This document shows positions 22,159-32,368 of a stretch of 64,000 nt of DNA, piece after piece (the first letter of the stretch is position 1; every line of letters begins with the position of its first letter). The translations under genes were made by a program, and so were the position numbers. This DNA is from Gammaproteobacteria bacterium (GTDB taxonomy: Bacteria > Pseudomonadota > Gammaproteobacteria > UBA4575). Under the pieces are notes generated by a model that had not been told where the DNA came from, did not search any database, and saw nothing but the letters and a program-made list of their open reading frames with translations. Where the stretch lies: contig JAWPMW010000001.1 of the NCBI GenBank assembly GCA_033344735.1, forward strand, positions 1 to 64,000, given 5' to 3'.

Positions 22159-23265
22159 ATGTCAGATAAGAAAATAATCATAATAGACTTCGGAAAAATA
22201 TCTACTCCTTACTGTGGGTTGGCAGAAGTGGCTTTGAATTATGCGCAAGCCTTAGAAGGGCTAAAGTCTGTTGATTTGGAGTTTATATATATCGTTCCTA
22301 AGCCATTGCTGAGTAAATTTTATAAGCAAGTAGGTGTCAAAGCGATATCACCAAAATACTCAGGGTTTAACCGTCTGTGTTATTACTTGAGTGGTCAAAG
22401 GCATTTTTTATGTCATCTGCCAGAATTTGATTTATACCACTATATTCATTTCTATTCTCCGTGGGGTCCGAAGGCTAATGCTTCTAAACCAGTTTTATTG
22501 ACTGTGCATGATCTACATGCATTGGAAAGGAAAAGATCTGAAAAAAGATTGCGACGCAAACTTAGTGAGGTCTCACATGTTGCATTTATTTCGAAATTTG
22601 CAGCGCAAGAATACGCTACACACTTTGCATCACTTGGAAAACAGACACGCATTATCATGAATGGTGTAAAAATACCTCCAGTAGTTGATGAAAATTCTAG
22701 TGATAAATGGAAGCAAAAATATTCAGATTTTTTATTTACGATAGGTGGTTTGAAGCGTAAAAATATTCATAGTTTATTGGGTATGATAGATAAAAATAAT
22801 CATATTGACACTTTAAAAGATCTTAAGCTGGTTGTAGCAGGCGGTATTAAAACTAAATACAAGAAAGAACTATTAACTGAGATCGAGAAGAGAGGCATTC
22901 AACAGAAAGTTATTTTCTTGGGCTCGGTTTCTGAACAAGATAAATATGAACTCATGCATGCTTGTCGTGCATTTGTATTTCCTTCTCTACAAGAAGGCTT
23001 TGGTTTGCCAATTATAGAAGCGCTGCATTTTGGTAAGCCTGTGTTTTGTTCTAATAAAACTAGCCTTCCGGAAGTGGGGGGTGAGATGGTTTACTACTGG
23101 GAGAAATTTGATGCAGAATATATGTCTTCTGTGTTACAGCATGGATTGCAAGACGATATAATGCATGAAGCTAAAAGTAGTGAACGTAAAAAATATGCCT
23201 ATAAGTTTAACTGGAATATAAATGCTCAACAGTACATGGAATATTATTCGCAAATCTTAGGGTGA
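22159..23265 (+). CDS. Glycosyltransferase family 4 (GT-B fold)
   Basis: 368 residues, cytosolic or peripheral. The C-terminal domain has the nucleotide-sugar site of GT4 enzymes: LYSDFLFTIGGLKRKN-like start, VIFLGSVSEQDKYELMHACRAFVFPSLQEG and the EX7E motif EGFGLPIIE (about residues 279-287). The N-terminal domain shows LTVHDLHALE. It probably adds a hexose to a surface polysaccharide or lipid-linked sugar. Next to it, convergently, lies an FkbM-like methyltransferase; no complete polysaccharide locus is present. The ATG has no strong ribosome binding site. Confidence 0.9.
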   Translation: MSDKKIIIIDFGKISTPYCGLAEVALNYAQALEGLKSVDLEFIYIVPKPLLSKFYKQVGVKAISPKYSGFNRLCYYLSGQRHFLCHLPEFDLYHYIHFYSPWGPKANASKPVLLTVHDLHALERKRSEKRLRRKLSEVSHVAFISKFAAQEYATHFASLGKQTRIIMNGVKIPPVVDENSSDKWKQKYSDFLFTIGGLKRKNIHSLLGMIDKNNHIDTLKDLKLVVAGGIKTKYKKELLTEIEKRGIQQKVIFLGSVSEQDKYELMHACRAFVFPSLQEGFGLPIIEALHFGKPVFCSNKTSLPEVGGEMVYYWEKFDAEYMSSVLQHGLQDDIMHEAKSSERKKYAYKFNWNINAQQYMEYYSQILG

Positions 23266-23285
23266 ATGCTTGAGTGTTCGGTATG

Positions 23286-24128
23286 TTACTTTCGTAAGTA
23301 CTTCCACTTTCGTGTGCTCAGGCTGCGTTTTAAGCGTGCAATTTTTTGTTCTAGGAAAGGTTTTTTTGGGGCAATGATTTCTGTTCCTGAATAGAATGGC
23401 CAAAAATCAAGTTTATGGTCTTGCATGCGTGCATGACAAGCTTGATCATATTCAGTAGGAAATACTTCTGTTGCTAATTGTCCTCCTGGGTGCAGATGTT
23501 TATTGACAAAAGTCATTTCCATTACATCAGGTACTTTGTAGCCATCAACGATGAACATGCTGGCGTAATTGTTAGCGTGAACATTCCAGCAATGAAAATG
23601 CTTGGTTATTTTTTTCATCACAGTAATTTTTTGTTCTAGTGATACTTGTGGATACATAGTGTTAATGCCAAGCCCTGATAAATCGTGAACTTCAATAGCG
23701 ATTTGGTTGCATTGTAATAACGCAGTTTCAGGCATATTTAAGAAGGTTAGCCATTCTGCACCTTCAACATCCATTTTTAAAAAGATACGTTTATCTTGGT
23801 CGGAATTACGAGTGATATGTGACGTAAATGTGTCGCAATTATCAGTTTTTTCGTGGCTTATGCCTTCCTGAGTGAAACTAAACCCACGTTTTTGTGGTGG
23901 AGGGTCAATTGAAAAGTCATATTGGCGAACGTCCGCGCCATAATATTTATGAAAATGCTGATCGAAACTGTCGTTATCTTCAATACCATAAGAATATAAG
24001 ACTGTCTCAGTTAAATTCTTGTCATCCATAATGACATAGCCGCCGTCACCTGCGCAGCCCATGCGAATTTTTTTAGCGTGGTCTACCTGTCTTGGTCGTA
24101 AGGTTTCTAATAATTCATTAATTTTCAT
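23286..24128 (-). CDS. FkbM-like SAM methyltransferase
   Basis: 280 residues. The SAM-binding region is divergent: RMGCAGDGGYVIMDD (about 22-36) and SYGIEDNDSFDQHF. The strong marker is FLKMDVEGAEWLTF (about 116-129), the conserved DVEGAE of FkbM/Methyltransf_21 proteins. It is followed by IAIEVHDL. FkbM relatives O-methylate sugars or polyketides, and the neighbouring glycosyltransferase suggests a sugar. The C-terminal 35 residues are basic. Confidence is high in the fold and low in the substrate. Confidence 0.78.
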   Translation of the reverse strand: MKINELLETLRPRQVDHAKKIRMGCAGDGGYVIMDDKNLTETVLYSYGIEDNDSFDQHFHKYYGADVRQYDFSIDPPPQKRGFSFTQEGISHEKTDNCDTFTSHITRNSDQDKRIFLKMDVEGAEWLTFLNMPETALLQCNQIAIEVHDLSGLGINTMYPQVSLEQKITVMKKITKHFHCWNVHANNYASMFIVDGYKVPDVMEMTFVNKHLHPGGQLATEVFPTEYDQACHARMQDHKLDFWPFYSGTEIIAPKKPFLEQKIARLKRSLSTRKWKYLRK

Positions 24129-24274
24129 GCGGTTGAAGATAGGCTGATAGTGGACTTGTGAAGTTGGTAGCTAAAGTGTGTGATAGTCTTGCATTATATC
24201 ATTAGTACCTAGTGACTGATTTGCTTTATTGCTTGCTGGGTATATTAAATTTAGATGTAGGAGCTGGCCTTAAA

Positions 24275-25213
24275 ATGACTCAATCAATCTTAAAATTATG
24301 TGCGCTGATAATATTATTAAATTTTTCAATCACGAATGCAGAAACATTATATGTGGGTGAAGGTGAAAAGTATGGGTCAATAGATGAAGTTCAATCTGTA
24401 GTGTCTGACGGCGATATTATTGAAATTGTTCCTGGAGTGTACCGCGACTGTGCTTATTTTGGATCAGATAATATTGTCGTGCGCCCAAAAGGATGGCCTA
24501 AGAAAAAAGAAAAAGTTCGTTTTCAAGATGTTGCTTGCGAAGGTAAAGCAATATTTGTGATAGCTGGTGATAATGCGTTGATTGAGGGAATAGAGTTTGT
24601 TAATGCGAGGGTGCCAGATAAAAATGGAGCAGGTATACGCTTTGAAGGTGCTAACCTTACTATAAATGATTCATATTTCTTGAATAATGAGATGGGTCTT
24701 CTGGCTAGTGAAAATAGAGACTCGGAAATAGTAATTCGTCGCAGCGTATTTGAATTAAATGGTAAAGAGCCACCTAGATGGGGGCATGGAGTTTATGATG
24801 ATGGTGCTAAAATGTTACGTATCATTGATTCGTTGTTCATTAAACAAAAAACTGGCCACCATATTAAAACACGAGCCTATAATGCAGAAATTTTAGGTAA
24901 TGAGATTTCAGATGGTATGGATGGTAATGCGAGTTATTCGGTAGATTTCGCTAATGGTGGCAATATATTAATTGAAAATAATATAATCCAGAAAGGTCCA
25001 CTGAGTGATAATACAACTACTGCTATATGTATCGGATGTGAAGGTGGAAGGAATGAATCTCAAAGTATTATTGTAAGAAATAATGAGTTCACAAATAACA
25101 CAGCTAAAAGAGTCGTGTTTTTGAGGAATTTAACTAGCACTAAAGAAGAATTGGAAAATAATGCATTTAAAGGAGGCAAGACCACTTTAGTTGAACATGA
25201 TTATCCAGAGTAA
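24275..25213 (+). CDS. Exported right-handed beta-helix protein
   Basis: 312 residues from the ATG at 24275. That start is chosen because AGGAG lies about 11 bases upstream and the protein then begins with a signal peptide (MTQSILKLCALIILLNFSITNAE); the frame is open 63 bp further upstream. Repeated strand patterns of the pectate-lyase/NosD type follow: LIEGIEFVNARV, LTINDSYFLNNEMGLL, IVIRRSVFELNG, ILGNEISDG, ILIENNIIQKG and IIVRNNEFTNN. No catalytic residues could be assigned. It may bind or cleave a polysaccharide outside the inner membrane. Confidence 0.8.
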   Translation: MTQSILKLCALIILLNFSITNAETLYVGEGEKYGSIDEVQSVVSDGDIIEIVPGVYRDCAYFGSDNIVVRPKGWPKKKEKVRFQDVACEGKAIFVIAGDNALIEGIEFVNARVPDKNGAGIRFEGANLTINDSYFLNNEMGLLASENRDSEIVIRRSVFELNGKEPPRWGHGVYDDGAKMLRIIDSLFIKQKTGHHIKTRAYNAEILGNEISDGMDGNASYSVDFANGGNILIENNIIQKGPLSDNTTTAICIGCEGGRNESQSIIVRNNEFTNNTAKRVVFLRNLTSTKEELENNAFKGGKTTLVEHDYPE

Positions 25214-25221
25214 TGGCTAAT

Positions 25222-25833
25222 TTAGTTTTTTTCTAGGCTGTAGTAATGCCATAAAAACAAACTGCCAGCACTGCGCCAAGGCGCCCAATGCTCAACTATC
25301 GAGCGTGCTACTTTAGGGGTGGGCCTTTGTTCTAATTGCTTTAAATTTTGCAGTGCGGCCTGCAGAGCAAGATCGTTAGCCGGAAAAATATCTTTTCTTC
25401 CGAGAGAAAACATTAAGTATATTTCTGCGCTCCATTCACCAAAGCCATGCAAGTCAGTGATTGCATTGATTGCATCCTCATCATTTAAAACATCAAGATT
25501 GTCGGGGTCGAAATGACCTTTTTTGATAGCTTTTGCTAATCCTTTGATGTAATCCACTTTACGTTCTGATAAGCCAGCTTTTCTCAGTGTGCTTTTACGT
25601 TTGGCGAGTACATTTGTTGGAGTGACTTCTCCTAATGTGTCTCTGACTCGCTGCATAATCGTGCTTGCCGCTTTTGTTGAAAGTTGCTGATTAGCTATGG
25701 TAATAACAAATGTTTCAAAACCAGCTGGCTGAACTCTTGGTTTTGGGTATCCATAGATTTTTAAAGCATGCTTGAGGTCGGGGTCATGTTTGGCGATGTT
25801 ATCAAGTGCATTTTTAATTTGATTTTTATTCAT
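25222..25833 (-). CDS. AlkA-like DNA-3-methyladenine glycosylase (HhH-GPD)
   Basis: 203 residues from the ATG at 25833; a TTG three codons upstream is also in frame. The helix-hairpin-helix with catalytic Asp is clear: LHGFGEWSAEIYLMFSLGR followed by DIFPANDLALQ, where Asp of PANDL is the base-excision residue. The N-terminus has TIANQQLSTKAASTIMQRV, which is the conserved I-xQQ-S segment. The protein corresponds to the catalytic core of AlkA without its N-terminal domain. It removes alkylated bases in DNA repair. It converges with the beta-helix gene. Confidence 0.92.
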   Translation of the reverse strand: MNKNQIKNALDNIAKHDPDLKHALKIYGYPKPRVQPAGFETFVITIANQQLSTKAASTIMQRVRDTLGEVTPTNVLAKRKSTLRKAGLSERKVDYIKGLAKAIKKGHFDPDNLDVLNDEDAINAITDLHGFGEWSAEIYLMFSLGRKDIFPANDLALQAALQNLKQLEQRPTPKVARSIVEHWAPWRSAGSLFLWHYYSLEKN

Positions 25834-25879
25834 GTCATTCAAATGAAAGATTATTTGATGTATTCGTGTCTAGTGATGT

Positions 25880-26551
25880 ATGAATATTAAATTTCAAAAA
25901 ATGTTTGGTAAGATAATATTTTTGTTATTGATGTTAGTTACTGTATCACTTCCGGTAATGTCGAAGCTGAATATCTTTAACATTGGAGCATTTTCAAATA
26001 GTGACATCTCTGGTTGGGATCAGAAATCATTTAATGGTGAAACATTATACGAAATTGAAAATCAAGAAGGGTTGCGTTTCTTGAGAGCTATCTCTGATAT
26101 GTCTGCGTCGGCGTTTTATAAAAAAGTCAAAGTAGACCTGAATAATGTGCCATATCTGAATTGGTCTTGGAAAGTTGATAAGCCTTTAAAACGCTTAAAT
26201 GAACAGACGAAAGCAGGTGATGATTATGCGGCTAGAGTATATGTCATTGCTAGGCAAGGTCTAGCTCCATGGAGGACCAAAGCATTAAATTATGTTTGGT
26301 CTAGTAATGCCGTAGTGGGAGAGGCATGGCCCAATGCGTTTACAGATAAAGCTATAATGATTCCACTACGCACAAGATCTGAAACTGGAGAGCAATGGAG
26401 AGCTGAAAAAGTTAATGTGAAAAAGGATTTTAAAAAATATTTCGGTTTAGAAATCGATGAGGTAGATGGAATTGCTATAATGACTGATACAGATAATTCG
26501 AAGTCAAGCATTACAGCAGCTTATGGTGATCTATTTTTCTCAGCAAACTAA
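25880..26551 (+). CDS. DUF3047 family exported protein
   Basis: 223 residues with an N-terminal hydrophobic signal segment (about 8-27). The family pattern is visible: VPYLNWSWKVDKPL, DDYAARVYVIARQG, LNYVWSSNAVVGEAWPNAF, and EVDGIAIMTDTDNS near the C-terminus. DUF3047 proteins are predicted periplasmic beta-sandwiches of unknown function, possibly carbohydrate binding. No partner gene is evident. The ATG has no clear Shine-Dalgarno sequence. Confidence 0.85.
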   Translation: MNIKFQKMFGKIIFLLLMLVTVSLPVMSKLNIFNIGAFSNSDISGWDQKSFNGETLYEIENQEGLRFLRAISDMSASAFYKKVKVDLNNVPYLNWSWKVDKPLKRLNEQTKAGDDYAARVYVIARQGLAPWRTKALNYVWSSNAVVGEAWPNAFTDKAIMIPLRTRSETGEQWRAEKVNVKKDFKKYFGLEIDEVDGIAIMTDTDNSKSSITAAYGDLFFSAN

Positions 26552-26655
26552 ATTGCATAATTTTAAAACTTAACCACTTTAAAGCTGTTCTTTAATATTT
26601 TGCAACTGTCCAAGGCTTTCTGAAGCAATTTCAGACATTTAGTGCTAGTCCCAGA

Positions 26656-27081
26656 TTATTTATCAGTAACTACTTCCATCACAGAGGTTTCTGGATGATC
26701 AGGGTGAAAACGGACTACTACTTCGCTGCCACGCGGATGTCGTTCAATATACTTTGCTGCAATCTCTTTTGATGGGGTCCATGTTAATAATAGTGATGAA
26801 TGAGTATATTTCTTGTCATATGCATGATACTGGTAAGAAAAGCGTGCTCTATATAGCCTTTTAGTCTTGCTAAATATGCTTTTTGAATCTTTATAGTCTA
26901 ACTTGGATTCTGTGACTTCCCCTTTTACGGCTTTCCAGTAGTCGGTATCACTTGTAATATTTTCTGTTGCAGAGGATTCAGATAAATTCTTAGTTATATT
27001 CGAATAAATATAAATTGCAGCTACTACGAAGCTTGCAATAATTAGAGTAATGAAAATTGAAAAAGCAGTTATAGTTTCCAA
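26656..27081 (-). CDS. DUF3592-type membrane-anchored protein
   Basis: 141 residues: one N-terminal membrane helix (about 8-27) and a soluble domain with the DUF3592 pattern YRARFSYQYHAYDKKYT and VVVRFHPDHPETSVME. The family is of unknown function. It is 6 bp downstream of the YtoQ gene and last in the apparent selU-ytoQ-DUF3592 unit on the minus strand. Confidence 0.75.
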   Translation of the reverse strand: METITAFSIFITLIIASFVVAAIYIYSNITKNLSESSATENITSDTDYWKAVKGEVTESKLDYKDSKSIFSKTKRLYRARFSYQYHAYDKKYTHSSLLLTWTPSKEIAAKYIERHPRGSEVVVRFHPDHPETSVMEVVTDK

Positions 27082-27087
27082 TGTTTG

Positions 27088-27531
27088 TTACTCTAGATTA
27101 GTTACATACTTTAAAACTTGTACTACTTCTTTGGGGGTTTTAGCCCATGCCATGGCAGCAGCGTCCACCTCTTTTAAAGGGTGAATGATATTTTCATCGT
27201 GTAGTGTTATGTAGGGCTTAGCTAAAGCAGCACAGTAACCAGCATCAAATGCGGCATTCCATTGTTTGTATTTATCGCCAAATCTGATAACCGCAATATC
27301 ACACATTTCAATTAATGTTTTAGTACGAATGCCATTTACTTTTGAAGATTTATGGTCTCGCCAAAACCCTTCGCTGGATGGGTCAAGCATATCACCTGCA
27401 GCATCGCTGGCCTCATGGTCAGTGACAGCAGATGAGAAAGTCACTGGTAAACTGAGTGATGTTGATCCTTCCTTGATTTGATCTCGCCAATCAGTGTGAA
27501 TTTCACCAGATAAATAAACCGTCCAGTTCAT
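27088..27531 (-). CDS. YtoQ family protein
   Basis: 147 residues, soluble. The opening WTVYLSGEIHTDWRDQI and the segments PVTFSSAVTDHEASD and CDIAVIRFGDKYKQWNAAFDAGY are the YtoQ signature. The fold is probably related to nucleoside deoxyribosyltransferase-like proteins, but the function is unknown. GGAG precedes the ATG. The gene sits between selU (46 bp upstream) and the DUF3592 gene. Confidence 0.85.
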   Translation of the reverse strand: MNWTVYLSGEIHTDWRDQIKEGSTSLSLPVTFSSAVTDHEASDAAGDMLDPSSEGFWRDHKSSKVNGIRTKTLIEMCDIAVIRFGDKYKQWNAAFDAGYCAALAKPYITLHDENIIHPLKEVDAAAMAWAKTPKEVVQVLKYVTNLE

Positions 27532-27577
27532 TATTTTTGTATCTCCATGATAGATATTAGAGCAATTATACTCGGGA

Positions 27578-28687
27578 TTAATAATTTTGTGATATACGTT
27601 GATTTATATATTGGTGACATTCGTCGTATGTTCCTCTGAATACAATAGAATCTTTGCGTTTTTCTAGCTGCGAGGAATACATTGGATCGTAATATTCTTT
27701 GAGTAAAGGTTCTAACCAGCGTATATGATGAGAGGTATCAGCGTTAATCTTATGTTGTTTTAATGCGAATTGCAGATTGTTATCGAGCTGTTGCCACTTC
27801 TCCATTCCAAGTCTTTTGCGAATTCTTAGTAAACTGTCTTTCAGATATTTAGAAAATTCTTTGAAAGCCAGTTCGTGGTCATTAGTTACATCAATGAATT
27901 CCTGCTCCATATCAGTAACATATTCTTTAAGAAGTTGTTGCAGTCTCTGTTGAATAGGCGTTTCTATAACAACTAATGGAGAACTGCGCATTTTTGTATA
28001 AATGTTTTTGGGGATGTCTACACTACCAATAAAGCGGCTTTCATCTTCAAGGGTAAGAGTGCGGTGTCCTTCATGATCGGCTCTAAGTAAATCAATTGAT
28101 ATTTGGTTTTCAAAATTAATTTGGCTGTTTGGAGGTGATGCGTGGGCACCGAAACTAGAACCTCTATGATTGGCTGCCCCTTCTAGGTCAATGCCATTTT
28201 TTAGCTGTTTAATTAATTGAGTTTTTCTAGAACCAGTCAATCCACCAATCAAAGTGAAGTCAAATTCGCTATCAGCAAATTCTATTTGTTTCACTAAAAA
28301 ACGTCTAAGCGCCTTATATCCGCCCTGAACTCTAGGAATTTCGATATCAGCTTCATGTAGCCATTGCTGAGAAATTTTTGAGCGTAGCCCGCCACGTAAG
28401 CAGTATAGATAGGTAGTATTGTGTTGTTTGGTAAATTCAATCCATTTATCGATACGTTGTTGCTTAGTGTTGCCACTGACCAACTCATGGCCAAGTTTAA
28501 TTGCGTGCTGTTGTCCTTTCTGTTTGTAGCAAATGCCCACGCGACGTCGTTCTTCATCATCCAGAAGAGGTAGATTTGTTGCGTGTGGAAAAGCGCCCTG
28601 ATTGAATTCAACAGGCGCGCGTACATCTAGTAAGCCAGGATTGCTGAGTAGTATTTTTCTGTATTCGCTTGTCTCTGGGAGTTGCAT
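27578..28687 (-). CDS. selU: tRNA 2-selenouridine synthase (SelU/MnmH)
   Basis: 369 residues, the usual length. The N-terminal rhodanese domain carries catalytic Cys96 in YLYCLRGGLRS. It exchanges sulfur for selenium at the wobble 2-thiouridine through a geranylated intermediate. The C-terminal P-loop domain starts at about 145. Here the Walker A sequence is GGLTGSRKTQL: the glycine before Lys155 is replaced by Arg154 (codon AGA instead of GGA). Downstream SSFGAHASPPNSQINFEN fits the family. Nucleotide or geranyl-diphosphate use could be impaired. selD and selA are not in the window. Confidence 0.93.
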   Translation of the reverse strand: MQLPETSEYRKILLSNPGLLDVRAPVEFNQGAFPHATNLPLLDDEERRRVGICYKQKGQQHAIKLGHELVSGNTKQQRIDKWIEFTKQHNTTYLYCLRGGLRSKISQQWLHEADIEIPRVQGGYKALRRFLVKQIEFADSEFDFTLIGGLTGSRKTQLIKQLKNGIDLEGAANHRGSSFGAHASPPNSQINFENQISIDLLRADHEGHRTLTLEDESRFIGSVDIPKNIYTKMRSSPLVVIETPIQQRLQQLLKEYVTDMEQEFIDVTNDHELAFKEFSKYLKDSLLRIRKRLGMEKWQQLDNNLQFALKQHKINADTSHHIRWLEPLLKEYYDPMYSSQLEKRKDSIVFRGTYDECHQYINQRISQNY

Positions 28688-28820
28688 ATTTTTATTTGTT
28701 AGGCACCTGATGATATCTCTATAGATTAAATTATACAGATGATTTTTATAAAATAAGTAGATGTTATATCTATTAGCTAATAAGGTAGTAGTTTGTTGCC
28801 CGATTAAATCTATCCATGAT

Positions 28821-30002
28821 ATGAAGTTTTTATTCTTGCTTGCTGTTATAACTGTTTGCTGCCCACAAAGCTATGCAGGTTCTGCAATAGATGCTTTGAA
28901 CCAAATAGATGCGTCAGCGCTATTGGTTGTAGATGGTAATGGCAAGACGTTGTACTCCAAGCATGCCGAGCAAATGCTGGTTCCAGCATCGACCATTAAG
29001 GTGCTAACCGCGCTTATGGCGCTAGAGCATTGGGGTCGAAATCATAGGTTTGCAACAGAATTTTATTTTAACAGGAAAACAAATATTCTGAGTGTTAAGG
29101 GCTTGGGCGATCCTTTTTTGGTCTCTGAGGAGATTGATATAATTGTCGAGAAAATTAAAGAGCTGGGGATTCAGTCGCTAGAAGGCATTCAAGTAGACAT
29201 AAGTTATTTTAGTGAAGGAATTAATAGTGATCATCAAGTGATATCAGGCAATCCTTATGATGCATTAGCTAGTGCTTTATCTGCCAATTTTAATACTATA
29301 GCAGTCAATGTTTCAGGTAATAGTGTCACGAGCGGTGAAATCCAAACACCTATTACTCACATGGCCAAGTCGCTTGCTAAAGGATTACCGAATGGTAAGC
29401 ATCGGATCAATCTTGGTAAAGCACAGCGTGGGCCGCGCTATTTTGTGGAAGTCTTGACTGAGAAATTACGCCTCGCTGGAGTTCAGGTGAATCATACTCA
29501 AGCAATTGAGAGCGAAGCTCTGGAGTTGGCATTATTGTTCACTCATTACAATAGTCGCACGTTAGACCAAGTGGTTACCGCAATGCTTGAATATTCAAAT
29601 AATTTTATAGCCAACCAGCTCTTCTTAATGCTCGGCGCCGAAAAATTTACTGCGCCTGCAACTCTGGATAAATCTAGAGAAATGCTTAAGGCATTTGTCG
29701 CTAAACAATTTAATTGGCAGCAATATGAAATCCATGACGGAGCTGGATTATCTAGGAAGAATCAATTGAGTGCACGTCAGCTTGCTGAGATAGCAAAACA
29801 ATTTGCGACTTATCGAGATTTAATGCCTATCCAAAAACGTCAGATTTTAGCTAAATCTGGGACATTGAGCGGTGTGAGTTGCTATGTTGGATATGTGTTT
29901 CGAGGAGATACTTGGCTCACATTTGCTTTAATGATTAATCAACCGGTTGAATATCGATTTCGTGAGCGTCTGGCGGAAGAGTTGTTGACCCTAGAGTTTT
30001 GA
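28821..30002 (+). CDS. dacB: D-alanyl-D-alanine carboxypeptidase/endopeptidase (PBP4, peptidase S13)
   Basis: 393 residues from the ATG at 28821, chosen because it gives a normal signal peptide (MKFLFLLAVITVCCPQSYAG); the frame is open 60 bp upstream. The three penicillin-binding motifs are present: S57-T-I-K60 (VPASTIKVLTA), SNN (EYSNNFIANQL) and KSG (LAKSGTLSGVS). It is shorter than E. coli PBP4 (477), so the inserted domains II/III are reduced. It trims or opens peptidoglycan cross-links in the periplasm. Confidence 0.92.
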   Translation: MKFLFLLAVITVCCPQSYAGSAIDALNQIDASALLVVDGNGKTLYSKHAEQMLVPASTIKVLTALMALEHWGRNHRFATEFYFNRKTNILSVKGLGDPFLVSEEIDIIVEKIKELGIQSLEGIQVDISYFSEGINSDHQVISGNPYDALASALSANFNTIAVNVSGNSVTSGEIQTPITHMAKSLAKGLPNGKHRINLGKAQRGPRYFVEVLTEKLRLAGVQVNHTQAIESEALELALLFTHYNSRTLDQVVTAMLEYSNNFIANQLFLMLGAEKFTAPATLDKSREMLKAFVAKQFNWQQYEIHDGAGLSRKNQLSARQLAEIAKQFATYRDLMPIQKRQILAKSGTLSGVSCYVGYVFRGDTWLTFALMINQPVEYRFRERLAEELLTLEF

Positions 30003-30218
30003 AGTTTGCCATTTAGCAAAATTTTGTAAGTAATTGTTTTTTATATAAATATTTACAGATGAATGAGACGGCTGATGTATCATTGTAAATACACGGTAAA
30101 TTAGCTGTAAAAGTCTTTAGTGTTAGTTCCTCACATGTAGTATTATCGCGCGGCCACAGGGAGCGGGCGTGCCCACCTTGATATCCAATTATTTACTATA
30201 TTTTTAAAGATTACTGTT

Positions 30219-32303
30219 ATGACTGATTTATCCAAATACCGAAACATCGGAATTTTCGCACACGTTGATGCTGGAAAGACAACCACCACTGAACGTATAT
30301 TAAGTCTCACCGGAAAAATCCATAAAATTGGTGAGGTTCACGATGGTGAAGCGACTACTGACTTCATGGATCAAGAGCGTGAGCGTGGTATTACAATTCA
30401 GTCGGCTGCAACAAGCTGTGAATGGGCAGATCATAGATTAAATATTATTGATACTCCGGGACACGTTGACTTCACTATTGAAGTGTATCGCTCATTAAAA
30501 GTTTTAGATGGTGGCGTGGGTGTTTTCTGTGGCTCTGGTGGTGTTGAGCCTCAATCTGAAACAAACTGGCGATATGCTAACGAATCAGAAGTTGCGCGAA
30601 TAATTTTCGTTAATAAGCTAGATCGTTTAGGTGCAGATTTCTATCGCGTCGTTAAGCAAGTGAAAGATGTGCTAGGTGCAAAACCTCTAGTTATGACATT
30701 GCCTATTGGTACTGAAGATGAATTTGTCGGCGTGGTTGATTTATTAACTCGCAAGGCCTGGGTATGGGACGGATCAGGTGATCCAATGAAATACGAAATC
30801 CAAGATGTCCCGGCAGATATGGCTGACGATGTTGAAACCTATCGCCAAGACTTAATTGAAACTGCGTTGGAGCAAGACGATGATGCGATGGAGAAATACT
30901 TGGATGGTGAAGAGCCAAGCGATGAAACTATTAAGGCATGTATTCGTAAAGGTACTATCAACTTAGATTTTTTCCCAACTTATTGTGGTTCTGCATTTAA
31001 AAATAAAGGTGTCCAATTAGTGCTTAATGCAGTGGTTGATTACCTACCTTCTCCAACAGAAGTTCCACCTCAGCCTGAAGTTGATTTGGAAGGTAATGAA
31101 ACCGGTGAAGTTGCGACAGTAGATGTTGAGGGGCCATTGCGTGCACTAGCATTTAAAATTATGGATGACCGTTATGGTGCATTGACCTTTATTCGTATCT
31201 ATTCGGGTAAATTGGCGAAAGGCACTACCGTCCTTAATACTTTCACGGGTAAAACTGAGCGAATTGGCCGTATTGTTGAAATGCATGCAGAGTCGCGAGA
31301 AGAATTAGATTCAGCATCAGCCGGTGATATCGTTGCCGTGTTAGGCATGAAGAATGTGCAAACAGGTCATACACTTTGTGACCCAAATAAACCTGCAACA
31401 CTAGAGCCGATGGTGTTCCCTGATCCAGTTATTTCAATGGCAGTGGCACCTAAAGATAAGGCAGCCTCTGAAAAAATGGGTGTTGCTTTAGCAAAGATGA
31501 TTGCAGAAGATCCATCATTCTTAGTGCAAACAGATGAAGAAAGCGGTGAGACCATTCTTAAAGGCATGGGTGAGTTGCATTTGGATATCAAGATTGACAT
31601 CCTAAAGCGAACACATAATGTTGAAGTTGTTGTTGGTAAGCCACAGGTAGCCTACCGTGAAACAATCACTCAGCGCTTAGAAGACACTTATACGCATAAG
31701 AAGCAGTCGGGTGGCGCTGGTCAGTTTGGTAAAATTGATTACATAATCGAGCCTGCTGAAGTGGGAGCGGGTTGGCAGTTTGAGTCTAAAGTAACAGGTG
31801 GTAATGTACCGCGTGAATTTTGGCCGGCAGTAGAAAAAGGCTTCAAGATAATGATGGATGAAGGTGTATTAGCGGGTTATCCATGTGTGGATGTTCAGGT
31901 CACATTGATGGATGGAGCCTATCATCCGGTGGATTCATCGGCGATAGCATTCGAGTTAGCCGCAAAAGGTGGCTATCGACAATCTATGCCAAAAGCAAGT
32001 CCGCAATTAATGGAGCCAATCATGAAAGTTGATGTGTTTACACCTGAAGATCATGTCGGTGATGTTATTGGTGACTTGAATCGTCGTCGTGGCATGATTA
32101 AATCTCAAGAGCCAGGCGTTACTGGAACGCGCGTTAAAGGTGATGTCCCCTTAGCAGAGATGTTTGGTTACATAGGTGATTTAAGAACAATGACGTCAGG
32201 CCGCGGACAATTCTCTATGGAATTTTCACACTACAATGCATGTCCGGCCAATGTCGCAGAGCAAGTGATTAAAGAAGCTAAAGAGCGTAAAGAAAACAAG
32301 TAA
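30219..32303 (+). CDS. fusA2: Elongation factor G, FusA2 type
   Basis: A 694-residue translational GTPase with G1 [13 protein letters not shown]2 [10 protein letters not shown]3 DTPGHVDFT and G4 FVNKLDRLG. Domains II-V follow at normal lengths (YRETITQ and [12 protein letters not shown] in domain IV). The sequence, including [19 protein letters not shown], is of the second EF-G type found in pseudomonads and vibrios, not that encoded in the str operon. It promotes translocation or ribosome recycling; which of these it does in this organism is not known. It is a single gene ending in a terminator. Confidence 0.93.
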   Translation: MTDLSKYRNIGIFAHVDAGKTTTTERILSLTGKIHKIGEVHDGEATTDFMDQERERGITIQSAATSCEWADHRLNIIDTPGHVDFTIEVYRSLKVLDGGVGVFCGSGGVEPQSETNWRYANESEVARIIFVNKLDRLGADFYRVVKQVKDVLGAKPLVMTLPIGTEDEFVGVVDLLTRKAWVWDGSGDPMKYEIQDVPADMADDVETYRQDLIETALEQDDDAMEKYLDGEEPSDETIKACIRKGTINLDFFPTYCGSAFKNKGVQLVLNAVVDYLPSPTEVPPQPEVDLEGNETGEVATVDVEGPLRALAFKIMDDRYGALTFIRIYSGKLAKGTTVLNTFTGKTERIGRIVEMHAESREELDSASAGDIVAVLGMKNVQTGHTLCDPNKPATLEPMVFPDPVISMAVAPKDKAASEKMGVALAKMIAEDPSFLVQTDEESGETILKGMGELHLDIKIDILKRTHNVEVVVGKPQVAYRETITQRLEDTYTHKKQSGGAGQFGKIDYIIEPAEVGAGWQFESKVTGGNVPREFWPAVEKGFKIMMDEGVLAGYPCVDVQVTLMDGAYHPVDSSAIAFELAAKGGYRQSMPKASPQLMEPIMKVDVFTPEDHVGDVIGDLNRRRGMIKSQEPGVTGTRVKGDVPLAEMFGYIGDLRTMTSGRGQFSMEFSHYNACPANVAEQVIKEAKERKENK

Positions 32304-32326
32304 ATTTAGCTTTTTGTTCAAATCGA

Positions 32327-32360
32327 GTCCTGACCAGAAAGCCTGGTTGGGACTTTTTTA
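32327..32360 (+). terminator. Intrinsic terminator of fusA2
   Basis: GTCCTGACCAG pairs with CTGGTTGGGAC around aaagc and is followed by TTTTTTA. It begins 23 bp after the fusA2 stop. Confidence 0.9.
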
Positions 32361-32368
32361 TTTGTGAA

